Assembly (NCBI RefSeq): GCF_001039355.2
Contig: NW_019776135.1
Span: 9,734 to 73,733, forward strand
From: Lingula anatina
Lineage: Eukaryota > Brachiopoda > Lingulata > Lingulida > Lingulidae
DNA: 64,000 bases
Direction: 5' to 3'
Shown here: in pieces, positions 23,439 to 33,715 of the stretch
Numbering within the stretch: position 1 is the stretch's first letter
How the letters are laid out: every line of letters starts with the position of its first letter
Notes under the pieces: generated by a model
What the model was told of the DNA's origin: nothing
The model's input: the letters and a program-made list of their open reading frames with translations, nothing else
The model's database searches: none
Position numbers and translations under genes: made by a program

Positions 23439-23718
23439 GGTAATCATAACTGTATCCATAGACAAATCCAGACTGACGAAGCCATTCATGTGCGGGTAGG
23501 CCAAGGCGTCCGCCAGTTGGATTAGACAATCTACCGGTTCCTTGAGTAAATAATGGACCAGCTGACTCCGGAGGACTTTAGTTGCGCCCTTGTCACTGCT
23601 GAGGACCCTCAAACTGGTCAGACGCGGGGTCATGATAAGAGCTGGCAGTTCGTTTGTTGAATCCAAATAAGTACCCAGTATGGTGGGAATGAATCTCCTC
23701 TTTTGTTGCTTCATTTTT
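23439..23718 (-). CDS. Gene 2 exon 7: degenerate kinase catalytic-loop exon
   Basis: Starts after CTTTTCCAG. It encodes RRFIPTILGTYLDSTNELP (beta-4/5 region), LIMTPRLTSL (hinge) and LIQLADALAYPHMNGFVSLDLSMDTVMIT. Against the kinase consensus HRDLKxxN the loop reads V-S-L-D-L-S-x-x-T: an Asp is kept but the Lys and Asn positions are lost. Its donor (ACC|GTGAGT) is followed by a 28-base duplicated copy containing a second GTGAGT at about 23407-23432. The next element downstream is Tc1 copy B. Confidence 0.75.
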
Positions 23719-23865
23719 CTGGAAAAGAATAATTTGTCCTTGTGTTATGTCCTATTCAATGTATGGTGCCAGCCAATCTCTAGGTTTAAGAAAGGAAAAA
23801 CTGCATTGAAATAAGCATAGGAAATGTTTAAGGCAAACAAGTGGCAACTTCTTATTTCTACACAC

Positions 23866-25074
23866 CTCATTTCAATGATTTCCTCACGAACTTGCTTCTC
23901 ACATGTAGCCCATTTATATCGTTTTACAGATATCTTGAGGGATTGACCCTTTGGAGATTTTAAGATGGCAGGGAAAACTTCAGTCCAGTTCCCTTTATAT
24001 GACGTTTGCCCTTGCACATATTTGATGTCTGCTTCCACATCTGTCTCGTTATAATCATACGAGAAAAGATGTGTAATAGCAAAATCTTCCAGCGCACGGT
24101 TAACTCTGGTAAACTTCTTGACGACAGGATCATAGGTGGCGATCAGCTGCTCCTTAGACCGTTGGTCTTCTTTAATGGTCTGCATGTAGTCTCGTGTTGA
24201 TGATATAAGCTGTGGAATGGACTCGCGCATCATCTGTAGATGGTCCCTGGCCTCTTGGAGTTGAGCATCGACATAGGCCTTTGTAACATCACGCTTAGCC
24301 ATTATTTTCAAAGCCTCGGATGATCTGTCTCGAAGAAATTCACATTTCTTCTGGTCATATTGCTTTAAGATTTGTTTCTCTTTCCTCTTCCTTACATGTT
24401 TTTTTACGTCAACAAAAAGAAATGCCGGTGACGCGAGAAGCATACCCAACGCACCAATGGGTAAAATGATTGGTGAAAATAAACCGAGTGCAATTTTTTC
24501 ACCTAGTTTTAAGTCTACAATCGACATTTTGTTCACCTCATTGTCCATTAAGTCTTGCAATTCCATATAGGCTGCCAAATCTTCACTTTTCCTGGAATCT
24601 GTTTCCGAGGACCTCTCCAGCATGTTTTCAATCATACGCAGCTCAGATTCAATTAACTGGAATTTTTCAGTGAATTTCTTAAACAAGTCCTTTTTCAGGG
24701 TTTCAAAATGTTTTTGCTCCGTTTCCCAAGAGCTGATGGCATCAATGATTCTTTTACAAATTGCATCTTCTATTCTACCTTCTAAATAGTTCCAACCAAT
24801 CCCATAAGGAGCTTCGGCATTGGTCCAAGAGGTAACTCGAGCACAGACAGGATCGCTGCTAAGATATTTAGATAAAGAATCAGTAATGGTTTCACATTCT
24901 TTATAAAGGTGGCCCTCTAGTTTTTTCAAAATATCTTCCGACTTTTTCTCAAGTCTGTCCAACCGTTCCTTTTGCGAGTTGTGCTGAGCCTCAAGTTCAT
25001 CCCTAGTCAAATTGGCAGAATGAAGATACTGCTGGGCATAATCTATGGTGCGCTCTACCATATGTTTGCCCCAT
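23866..25074 (-). CDS. Gene 2 exon 6: stalk, membrane hairpin, kinase-like N-lobe
   Basis: 1,209 bp. It encodes a coiled stalk (ERLDRLEKKSEDILKKLEG), a second helical block, then a hydrophobic segment of about 35 residues starting near IALGLFSPIILPIGALG and ending near ASPAFLFVDV, followed by a very basic stretch (KKHVRKRKEKQ) that suggests a cytosolic side. After a further helical block comes a kinase-like N-lobe with GNWTEVFPAILKSP in place of a clean Gly-rich loop, and LKISVKRYK holding a beta-3 lysine. The donor ATGAG|GTGTGT is in phase 2, as in gene 1. Confidence 0.85.
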
Positions 25075-25256
25075 CTAAAATAAAAATAGTATAAATAACC
25101 TGTATTATGGAAAATATTTTAAACAGTCTCATGGAACTGGCCTAGAATCATATAAATGTAAACGCAGATTACATACAGATATGGTTTAATAACACAACGT
25201 TAAATTGGGAGTCGCATTATTATTCAGGATCAAGGAATGAGTTCGTTGAATTTTAC

Positions 25257-25292
<36 letters not shown>
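25257..25292. repeat. (AAAT)n microsatellite in gene 2 intron
   Basis: About nine units of AAAT/TAAA just downstream of the gene 2 exon 5 donor. Confidence 0.9.
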
Positions 25293-25293
<1 letters not shown>

Positions 25294-25309
25294 GTAAACT
25301 TAAACACAC

Positions 25310-25638
25310 CGTTGCACATGCTCTGTCCTTCTTTGCAAACTCACTGGAATCAGGGCCTTGATGCCTCTGACCAGCCGCCTGTAGTCGTGAGTCATGTACC
25401 CAGCCTGACTGTGCTGCCACGCCATTTTAGCAGAAAGGGTAAATATCTGCTTTGATGAATCCATGGGCCGTTTCCAGCCCTCACTCACTGCCAAACGTAC
25501 ATTCTCTAAAGCCTTTTCCCTTGCGTCCTCTGGCACCAGATCCCAGCGGTTGCAGACAAAAATGGCACAGCCAGGGTCAAATATTGGCTCTCCAGCAGTA
25601 TCTTTCATATCTTGAAGTTGCCGCAGCAATTTTTGGAG
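25310..25638 (-). CDS. Gene 2 exon 5: G4 region of the GTPase
   Basis: The acceptor TTTCTGTAG is followed by LQKLLRQLQDMKD, then AIFVCNRWDLVPEDARE with the G4 motif NRWD, then KQIFTLSAKMAW. It ends in phase 2 (CG|GTGTGT). It matches the two separate gene 1 exons 5275-5520 and 6440-6552 end to end. Confidence 0.85.
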
Positions 25639-26619
25639 CTACAGAAAGAACATCAGATAAAGCAGGTGCTATCATATGGTCTTTGTACACTTGAAATCGT
25701 TTCATTTATTCTCTCATCTTCAAACAAGAAAGAAAAGGCTATCACACATATAAGATTAAATGGGAAGTGTTGGAAATAAGCTGAAAATAATTTCTGAAAA
25801 CCAATATGATTTTAAAATTATTAAAATGTTTAAGTCAATTTAGCGAAGATATCATTCCTGACTGTTGGTGGCCTTTTTGGATTTTAAACAGTAAAACATG
25901 AAATCAGAAAAACTTCGAGTCACACGTGGGCTGGAATAGTGGTATGAGGCTAGTTTATGAGTATTTTATATACAGTTTGACCAAAAGCCTGATCAAGCCT
26001 GACTCATCTCAATCTGCCAGTCCTCTTTCCTTCTTATTGCACAGCCTAGAGCATCGCAAAAATGCTGTATGGGATTCGAACAAGGAGAAAAAGCAGGCTT
26101 GTCTATTTGCCCGAGAGGCCATTGAAAATTGTTGCGTTCTTTGATCCCGATGAAGCTTGTTGAAAAAGAAAAAAAGACCAAAGTGGGCTTGGTCTCATGA
26201 TGGTTCGACCTTCATTATGACTACCACCGTTGGCAAGTTCTAACCCAAAAAGTATTAAGCAAACCTACTAGTATCCCAAAATTGACATGGAACAAGGAGT
26301 CTTATATCAGTACTATGAAAAAACAACTACATTTTATCGGAAAACCAAACGTGCACCACGTGAAGGCAATGAAGTTGATGGGTCCATTATAATGTGGGTT
26401 CTTCTGTTAGGTGAAGAAAATTTTGTCTGAGTCCTCTGAGAAAAATCTGACAACTGTTCTTTGACTACCCATCTGGTAGAGCATACGATCCTTCCAGGTT
26501 GTAGTCTTAGGTGGGAAACCACTGCCGATGCCTGATCACACATATTCCTTTGACCTACCGCTGGATGATATTACGATTTATCTCAGGAAGCTACAGTATC
26601 TACTTTTCACACCTCAAGC

Positions 26620-26895
26620 CTTAAACAAATCAAGGACTATATCCAATGAAGATCTGTTAAAACAAAACAACCGGAGAAGCGTTAGTAAAGTCATCAGGAA
26701 AAGGAGATGGAAATGGATTGGCCAAGTTTCACCACAAAAGTAACCATGTACTAGACACCAGAGGGACACAGAAAAAGAGGCAGACCTAAGACCACGCGGA
26801 GGCTGAAACAACTGAGGGAAACTCGGGGAATCATTCAACACCTGGCTCGTGACAGAGCGCAGTGGGAGATCTTTGTCGGTGCCCTAGACGCCTGA
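26620..26895 (+). mobile_element. LINE reverse-transcriptase C-terminal fragment
   Basis: The plus strand, antisense to gene 2, encodes ISNEDLLKQNNRR and KRRWKWIGQV up to a TAA at 26741. After a frameshift, from 26758, PEGHRKRGRPKTTRR followed by LARDRAQWEIFVGAL runs to a stop at 26893-26895. This is the classic tail of non-LTR retrotransposon ORF2 proteins (RRWKWIGH ... GxRxRGRPxTTWRR ... DRxxWR). It is 5'-truncated, frameshifted and located inside the gene 2 intron 25639-27418. Confidence 0.8.
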
Positions 26896-27418
26896 CTGCG
26901 TGAAAGTATATAGTAGTAGTACCTATAACAGCACTAGACAAAACTGACATGCGACTCCAACTCCGAGTTAAAAATGCACACGACCCATCAGTGTGATCAG
27001 ATAGGTTACATAATCATAAGGTAATCAAATCTAATCAGCTCTTGTGTATTAAGAAGGTAATTATTACACTTATACCATTGTGGCGATAGTTAAGCTGTGT
27101 TCATGTTTCTGACAATAATTACGGTGAACTTTGAAATTAAATCATATCCTGTTCTCGAAATATTCCATTATTTTAACGAGGGAGTAAAAGGGTGAACATA
27201 TTTATATGGTGATTGGCGGTCACTTAAAAGAAGTTCATGTTCACCCCGCCAGAATTCTTTGCAACTTTAAGTATGTTGATATGAATATTTTTAAGCAATA
27301 CACACTCAAATGCTTTTAATGCAATTTTGTCTGGGGGAAACTGCACAAGTTTATTGCCAGCAATATTATTGGAGAATTGAGAAAAGCTTTGATTACAATA
27401 TCAGTGCAGTTTACTTAC

Positions 27419-28088
27419 CCTATCTTCTTGTACTCCGCCTGACTTATCAGTCATAATGACATAAATGAAGGCAAAGACGTCATTGTTGGCGATGAAGTGA
27501 AGAACCACGTCATCCATGACACCACTCTCGCCAATACCAGGGCTGTCGATGATATACACACCACTCTAACGGTATAATACGATTTTGTTTATGTATTTTG
27601 TAGATACTTAATATGAAGGCATCATACCTTTGACAGAAAGTTTAGCCATTTTCTGTAAAATTACATGTATATACCAGTTCCCAATTTAGTTTCATGTCAC
27701 AATTTTAGACGTACATAGAGATAGATCTTTAAGAAACAAAAATTATACATCATTTTCCATATGCCCTGTCTTTATGAAATACGTCACTACCTTTAACAGT
27801 TCAAATGGCAAATAAACATCAACAGTGCACTTTTCCTGTTCATCCTCCCTCGCTGCACCTTTAGGAAATAGAACAGGCTCCAAAGCCGAGCACAAATCAT
27901 CAGGCTTCTTTATGGGGACTTCCGACGACTTCTGCTGCCGTCAGGTTGGTGTGTCACTTTAAATACTCTAGGTTCTTCTCCATACTTTATTCTTGTGATC
28001 GCTGCTGTGCAGCTTAAATGGGCTTCCGGTAGGATCTTTTTGCCAAGGAGAAGGTTCAAAAGCGTGCTCTTCCCCGAAGAAGTTTCGC
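27419..28088 (-). CDS. Gene 2 exons 3-4: G1-G3 motifs of the dynamin-like GTPase
   Basis: Exon 3 (28088-27791) completes GETSSGKSTLLNLLLG (G1) and continues KKILPEAHLSCTAAITRI, where the Thr after Cys fits the G2 switch threonine of dynamins, then YGEEPRVFKV. The frame hits TAA at 27912-27910, while the frame offset by one opens after 27941 and runs KKPDDLCSALEPVLFP to the donor. The exon is therefore one base short, with the shift lying between about 27940 and 27913. Exon 4 (27565-27419) gives GVYIIDSPGIGESGVMDDV (G3 DxxG) and a strand FAFIYVIMTDKSGG. Confidence 0.8.
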
Positions 28089-28183
28089 CTAGAATGCGAA
28101 AAGCCTTGTAAGTGAAAATAACATGATAAAAGCCTTCATAACACATTGGTAACAATGCCTTGACGAAGCACTTTTAGCATTAC

Positions 28184-28238
<55 letters not shown>
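28184..28238. repeat. (AT)n microsatellite in gene 2 intron
   Basis: About 27 AT units within the intron between gene 2 exons 2 and 3. Confidence 0.9.
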
Positions 28239-28240
<2 letters not shown>

Positions 28241-28833
28241 AGGCCAAAGTGATAAACAAACAATCAAATACATATGTAAAAAGCAATGTTTGATACATAA
28301 ATGAATGAACCGATAATGCGAAATAATGCGAAATAATGCGAATAGAATTGATTAAAAAAAAATTAAAAATTAATGACCCAATCTAGAAACATCATATGGA
28401 TAAAATACATGTATTTATTATGAAATATGCGTATGCGTGCTTGCATAATCATCGGATATTGTGATTGTGTTCCCTTTTACAACTGCACTGTAATAATACA
28501 GTTGAGCTCAGAAAAACGCTCCAGGTTGTTATGTGTCCGTTACTCACTTGTTAACAGCAATAATTATAAGGTATTAGAGCCGACATCTCTGGGGATAACA
28601 CCCCTGGGTAACTCAACTACTGGCTGACGATAACACAGTGAGCAAACATGTGTTATACGTAAAAAAAGTATTTCTACCAGTTAAGTTATAAAAAGGCTGT
28701 TACTTTTGGTAACATCTAATTTATTCTGAGCTCAGTTGTATATATAATTTTAATGACATATCAGCAGAGGAAGAGTATTAACTGCCCAATAATTTGATTA
28801 TAAACAATGATTTGTTTGATTAACAACTCCTAC

Positions 28834-29655
28834 CTGCTACAAGTATTGGACGGTTACCAGTTTCGAGCATGGTGATCCTTTTACGCACGTTTGTGTCTGC
28901 GCTCTCAGATACAACATTCTCAGCTTCCAGTCTCTTTAAGATGCTCAAGTCAAGTAATGGTAGGGACTCCTTAATGGTTTTAAAGATCGACTGAAGTGCA
29001 TTTCGTCTTTGCGTATCATTCTCTCGTAGCTCAGCGAAAACATCAGCAGCCTAAAATTATATATTTATATAAACATACACAGTGACTTTTGCACCCTGGC
29101 GTCCAACAATATATTCAATGTAACCAACTGGTATAAGGAAAACGAGGATCAACAGTTCCACGTATCAAATATGGAGGACCCTGCATGAAAGAAGACCAGA
29201 CAAATCCGCAGATGGGCTCCCCGCCTCCACACGCGCCTTTAAACTGATTAAATCGCGAGCACAATGTTTAATTGCTGGACCCCTGCAATGGCAGAGCGTG
29301 TGGAGACGGAGAAACCATAAGCGGATTAGTCGGGTCTTATTTCATGTAGAGTCCGCCATATTTGATCCGTGGATCAGAAGATCCTCGGGCCTTCTATTCT
29401 GAATGGCCTCTATGTGTACAAAACAAAAGTAAACGTGAGTATATTTGAATAAAAGAAAGACACAGACTATACCTTTTCCAATCTGGGAACTTTAGAGTGT
29501 TCTGCCTCGAAATGTAAGCGAAGCCTTTCTTTTAGATCCTGTAGATCTTCAATGTCGTAAGAGTATATCTCAAAACGATCGCAAATATCAAAGGCCTCCA
29601 CGGAGTCATTCAAAGACTCGATGGTGTCTAGAGTTATGTCACTTATGTTTGCCAT
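28834..29655 (-). CDS. Gene 2 exons 1-2: N-terminal region up to the P-loop
   Basis: Exon 1 (29655-29473, 61 codons, phase 0) begins MANISDITLDTIESLND and is strongly acidic. Exon 2 (29050-28834) continues with helices (FAELRENDTQRRNALQ) and ends ITMLETGNRPILVAG, the strand leading into the P-loop. The last G is split by a phase-1 intron. This is the usual entry strand of dynamin-family GTPases. The intron between them contains a fold-back element. Confidence 0.8.
29157..29373. mobile_element. Fold-back MITE in gene 2 intron 1
   Basis: The left arm 29157-29237 (TCCACGTATCAAATATGG ... CTCCACACGCG) and the right arm 29291-29373 are inverted repeats of about 82 bp with moderate divergence (inverse of right arm: TCCACGGATCAAATATGG ... 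CTCCACACGCT). They are separated by a loop of about 53 bp. It would form a strong hairpin in the gene 2 pre-mRNA. There is no coding capacity. Confidence 0.85.
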
Positions 29656-32181
29656 TGCTGCTACCGCCTCGTATTTCCAAGTATTTTGTGTTTTTCAGTT
29701 ATTTACCTAAAAATGATAAAGATGTGAATGGGTCCTCGTTTTTAAAAAAGAGAAAATGTACTATTATCTGTGCAAAAATTAGCTTAAAAGATTCCGGGCC
29801 TTGAGAGTAATACAAAAATGCTGGTGATTATGGTGATTATAATAATACTAATAATAATCATAATAATAATAGTTTATTAGGTAAAATTGGAAACCTACGG
29901 TTGAAGTTGTACAAAGTATGTTTAAAAGAAAATCGACAATAAACTTTAAATTAAAAAACAACAGATGTGGTGTTTCGCCGAATTTGCAAATTTCGTAAAT
30001 GGAAGTATCATCAACATCTGGACAACAAGTTTTTCAGGTCATTGATCATTGCAAGGAAAAGAGTTAGGCCTAATTTAGTACCCTGAAGCACTCCTCCGAC
30101 CTATCAGATTTAAAGCTACTGCATTTTACTCGCAAAGAAATTGAGGAATAAATCCAACGTCTTAGAAAGTCTGGTATCACTTGAATTTCTATTTTTTTTC
30201 ATTTACATATTGTGATCAATCCTTTTGAAAGCCTTAGTAAAATTCAAGAATAACACCTCAGCATAAAACTTTGTTGTGGGGGATGATTCAAGTCCTCCTG
30301 TAGTAATTTATGTGTCAATTTGACTAGGGCATGGGAAGTTGAACGAGCACGCTGGAAACGAGAGGATGTGTGTTAATCTATAAACCTGAAGGCATTTAGC
30401 AAAAATCCCTGTTGAGTTGGTTCGAGCTACCTAGCACGATAGTTTCATTGTGAACGCGACCCTAAATACTGTTATCAATTGTTCAATTCAGTTTTGTACA
30501 TGTAATTGAGGATATAAACTGTCAGTTATATTCATAAATCAATTTGATGCATATTACAGTTGCCACTACAAAGTCTTATGTTTCCTGATGTGTGGGTTGG
30601 GTAATTTCCCCCACCTTGTATAGTTATTTCATTGTAAATACCTGTTTTACATTGTTGATAAGTAATCGAAAATTTATGCCCAATAACAGTTTTATGTTAT
30701 TATACTTTGGAGCACAGCAAATATTTTTATTGTAATCACCAGTCTTGATGAAGTAGCTGTTAATCGAAGGTCGTCTACCAAAAGTGGGACGCGTATGTAA
30801 AGCCTCTCTTCTGGTCCTCAAATCAAGTTCGGTCCCTTGGTTCTAAACTGTTTACCAGAGGCTCTGTTATGGTCCTACACCTGTTAATGTCCATCATGAC
30901 GTGTTCTAACGTGTTCCCCAAACGTGTCTTTGGCTGACTCTATTATGGTCTCCAATATTTGAGGTTTAAAACTTTGAGAGGCTACCAAAAAACGTACGAA
31001 AACTGAATGTTGGAAAGAAATGCATTTCAATTATTTAAATTGTATTATATTTGCTATAATATATTCTCAGAGTTTTTAAAGAACACAAAAGTTTTGCTGC
31101 GTGACTACCTTTAGGATGCTAATACTACTACAACACAGCGTTCTCTGCTTCTTGTTTTCAAGACAGTTAGGCCTACATTCGTGGGTGATTGTGTGCATGT
31201 GGGAGGGGGGGGGCTACTCACTCACTGTCATGATCGTGCGTACTTTATTCCGTTTCAAGTTATTATAAGCTCTTATTTTCATATGGACGCGTTTATTCCC
31301 GTGAATTTCCTAAATGTCAACTGGACTGTCAAGAACTATAGTGATTCAGAGCTTATATAGGCACAGTATAATGGATTTTTACTGCATACGTTTTATAAAT
31401 CTATTAATACTGCAATTTATGTAAAGAGCTCCTTATGAAGGATAGTCTAGCTACTTTATTCATTTACGCATTTTGTTTCAGATTTTTTTTCAATTTTCAG
31501 GATTTAGAGTTTAGGTATGGTCACTATAAAAATACCAAAATGTAGGCGTTTTGTGTAAGTAGTAGAAATGGATTATATTATTTTCGAATCAGCGGATCTA
31601 AAATAAACAATGTTTATTAATAAACGCGCAATATATTCGTAATTATAGCCTGTTTGACTGCATTTAAACTAAGACGCAAGTGAACATAATGAGTGTTTGA
31701 TTGACGGGGCTGGTTTAGAGATGAGCTGCATACCTTGTTGGTATTTATACCTAGGCTTTCACAAGCTATATGCCCCATATCATTCGCATAATGTTTAAGT
31801 GATGTTTTGCTACTGGATGACAACTTACATGTAGCATCCCAATTGTATTGCTTTAGGAGCGTACAGTGAAGAGAATATCATGAAATCCCAGTGATCTGAC
31901 CAAATACATTGTGGAGATTTGAGGGACTAATGGTAGAGGACAGATCCAGTATAACTACGTAGTATAAGTATGCATACCAATGCAATTTACTGTTACACAA
32001 CGCCGTACTCCCTCGGGCAAAATTAAAGGCTAACATCCCCGTTTCAATTTACCACTTCAAGGGAAAGATTTAGAGCAGCGCCAATACTAATTAGAGCTTT
32101 TAAGCAGATTGTTGGAAGATTGTGTTAATTCGTTACATCTAAGCTTTGTCAGGGATTAATTTTTGGTTGGGGTTATGGTTT

Positions 32182-32266
32182 ATGTTTAGTTTAGTTTAGT
32201 TTATTTCACTGTAACATATGCATCCACTTGTGTGGATGAAAATGACAATATGAATACAATTTTGTC
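32182..32266 (-). mobile_element. LINE 3' tail, antisense copy
   Basis: Reads GTTTAGTTTAGTTTAGTTTA, then TTTCACTGTAACATATGCAT, then the hairpin CATCCACTTGTGTGGATG and AATGACAATATGAATA. This is the reverse complement of the end of the LINE at 17290-17373, so it is a very short 5'-truncated insertion of the same family. Confidence 0.8.
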
Positions 32267-33130
32267 GATTATAATTGGAATGCCTTTGATAATTTTATAA
32301 CCAAGACTTATGGAATAAAATAATTTGCTAAGTTTTATAATTATGTGTGAGGACGTGGGCGAAAACGGGAGTCACCCTATTGAACGTAGGTTGGGAACTG
32401 ATGAATGAAATTAAGTAAAATTAGTTAGATTTAATACAGATTAAGAATTTTAGACGCATTTCTGTTGCTGCCAAAGATAGCTTACAAATTATGGATTCTA
32501 AACTTGTGTGTTTGTGGGAAACTTTTAGTTTAATTTAGTTCTAAGGTTATAGAGACGAGGCCTAAGAAGCCTATACGCGTTAGCTTCTTATGTAACTAAA
32601 ATTTTCAAATAACGATTTTAAAATGAAAAAGCTGTTAAAATAAGCTTTTTTTTAGAATATCACGTTCGGTTAAGAAGATACCGGTAACATACGCCTCCAC
32701 AGATCTGCTACCCCCCCTCCCCTTCTTAACCTGAAAAAGTGCTGTCCTTGAAAACAAGTCTGATTTTACGGACAAATTCTGAATACCTGATCTTTGGTTC
32801 ACAGAGCGTCAGCTGGTTATTTTGAAAAGGGTACAAAAATATAAATGAATGTGTGATGCAACAATAAATAATTGTGTAAATAATGTAGTCTAGTGAGCGT
32901 ACAAATGTATGCATATCATTCAGTGCTCAATAAACTTATTGTTTTTATTATAAAAATCTGTGGTGCAAATTGGCTTGACGTAAAAGTAGAACTAAACCGA
33001 ATCTCGTTATACCAGTTTGGATTTAACAAAATCGACATACAAATAAATGCAGTAGCTCTGTCAACTGTAATTATTTGCACGACTTGCAAATGGACTGGAC
33101 ACTATGTGGCAAAACTCCAACAGTTTTCTG

Positions 33131-33165
33131 CTCCTCCTCCCCCCCCCCCAGCCCCCCCCCCCCCG
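33131..33165. repeat. Poly-C tract upstream of gene 3
   Basis: CTCCTCC followed by two runs of C separated by AG, about 200-240 bp before the gene 3 ATG. The minus strand is a run of G with quadruplex-forming potential. Confidence 0.7.
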
Positions 33166-33203
33166 CTCTGTCTGCTGGCTGGAGTTAAGATGCACAGTAG
33201 GAC

Positions 33204-33234
33204 CCAATTAAACACTGACCACACCATATATATG
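33204..33234 (+). promoter_or_regulatory. Possible CCAAT/TATA-like elements of gene 3
   Basis: CCAAT at about 33205 and CATATATATG at about 33225-33233 precede the gene 3 ATG (33370) by roughly 140-165 bp. The spacing is plausible for a short 5' UTR, but AT-rich background makes chance occurrence likely. Confidence 0.2.
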
Positions 33235-33369
33235 ATCTGATAGCGATTTGATTTATAACCAACGCAGCAAAAATTCTTCTGACGTGAGCCAGTCTTCAGA
33301 AAGAGTAACAGTGCAGGAAACGATAGACGGAGAAAGAGAAAGCTGGTACTACGAATTACAAACGCCAAG

Positions 33370-33715
33370 ATGAATGCAGTTCTAGGACTGTTGACATTTC
33401 TTTGTATCCTATGCATAGCTGTTGAGTCAGCAGACGAGGTAAGTTTCTTTTCGTGACTTTCCTACACTGTAAGTTTTGACAAATGAAAAAAAATTGATTC
33501 AAATGTAAAAGGTACACTCCATGACATTTAACCGACAAAGGGGATTTCCAGGAAAATAAACAATTTGCTCGTACTCCCGAATTATTAATCTTTCCTTCTC
33601 TGCACTTGGATTCGATTTGATCAAATTTATAAGGATTGGTTTTCACCTTTAAAGGAATGGCCAGTCATTAAAGCAGCGCCCACTTCCCCATTTCCAAGAG
33701 AAATGTCAACATCAG
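33370..33715 (+). CDS. Gene 3 exons 1-2: signal peptide and linker
   Basis: Exon 1 (33370-33438) encodes [20 protein letters not shown] followed by ADE: a hydrophobic core with small residues before a likely signal-peptidase site, which sets the start. Context CCAAGATGA. Exon 2 (33655-33715) encodes a Pro/Ser-rich stretch ([15 protein letters not shown]) and ends in phase 1. It is less certain than the domain exons, but its borders and phase fit both neighbours. Confidence 0.7.

Larger units (their letters stand above)
23439..29655 (-). pseudogene. Gene 2: paralogous dynamin-like GTPase-transmembrane-(pseudo)kinase gene, possibly decayed
   Basis: Seven exons on the minus strand: 29655-29473, 29050-28834, 28088-27791, 27565-27419, 25638-25310, 25074-23866, 23718-23439. 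Order of parts: an acidic N-terminal helix region from an ATG in good context (GCAGCAATGG), the P-loop GETSSGKST, the switch/G3 motif DSPG, G4 CNRWD, a long coiled stalk, a hydrophobic hairpin and a kinase-like domain. Introns fall at the same places and phases as in gene 1, except one that gene 2 lacks. Two defects: exon 28088-27791 is one base short of keeping frame, and the exons after the catalytic loop are not found. The catalytic loop reads FVSLDLSMDTV instead of HRDxKxxN. It could be a recent pseudogene, an expressed pseudokinase gene with an assembly error, or a gene whose last exons lie beyond the transposon cluster. Confidence 0.75.
29656..33369. other. Intergenic region between the divergent gene 2 and gene 3
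   Basis: Gene 2 (minus) and gene 3 (plus) start about 3.7 kb apart, head to head. I recognise no gene here. It contains AT-rich sequence, a short ATA/AAT repeat near 29845-29870, an antisense LINE 3' tail at 32182-32266 and a poly-C tract near 33138-33165 in front of gene 3. Confidence 0.6.
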
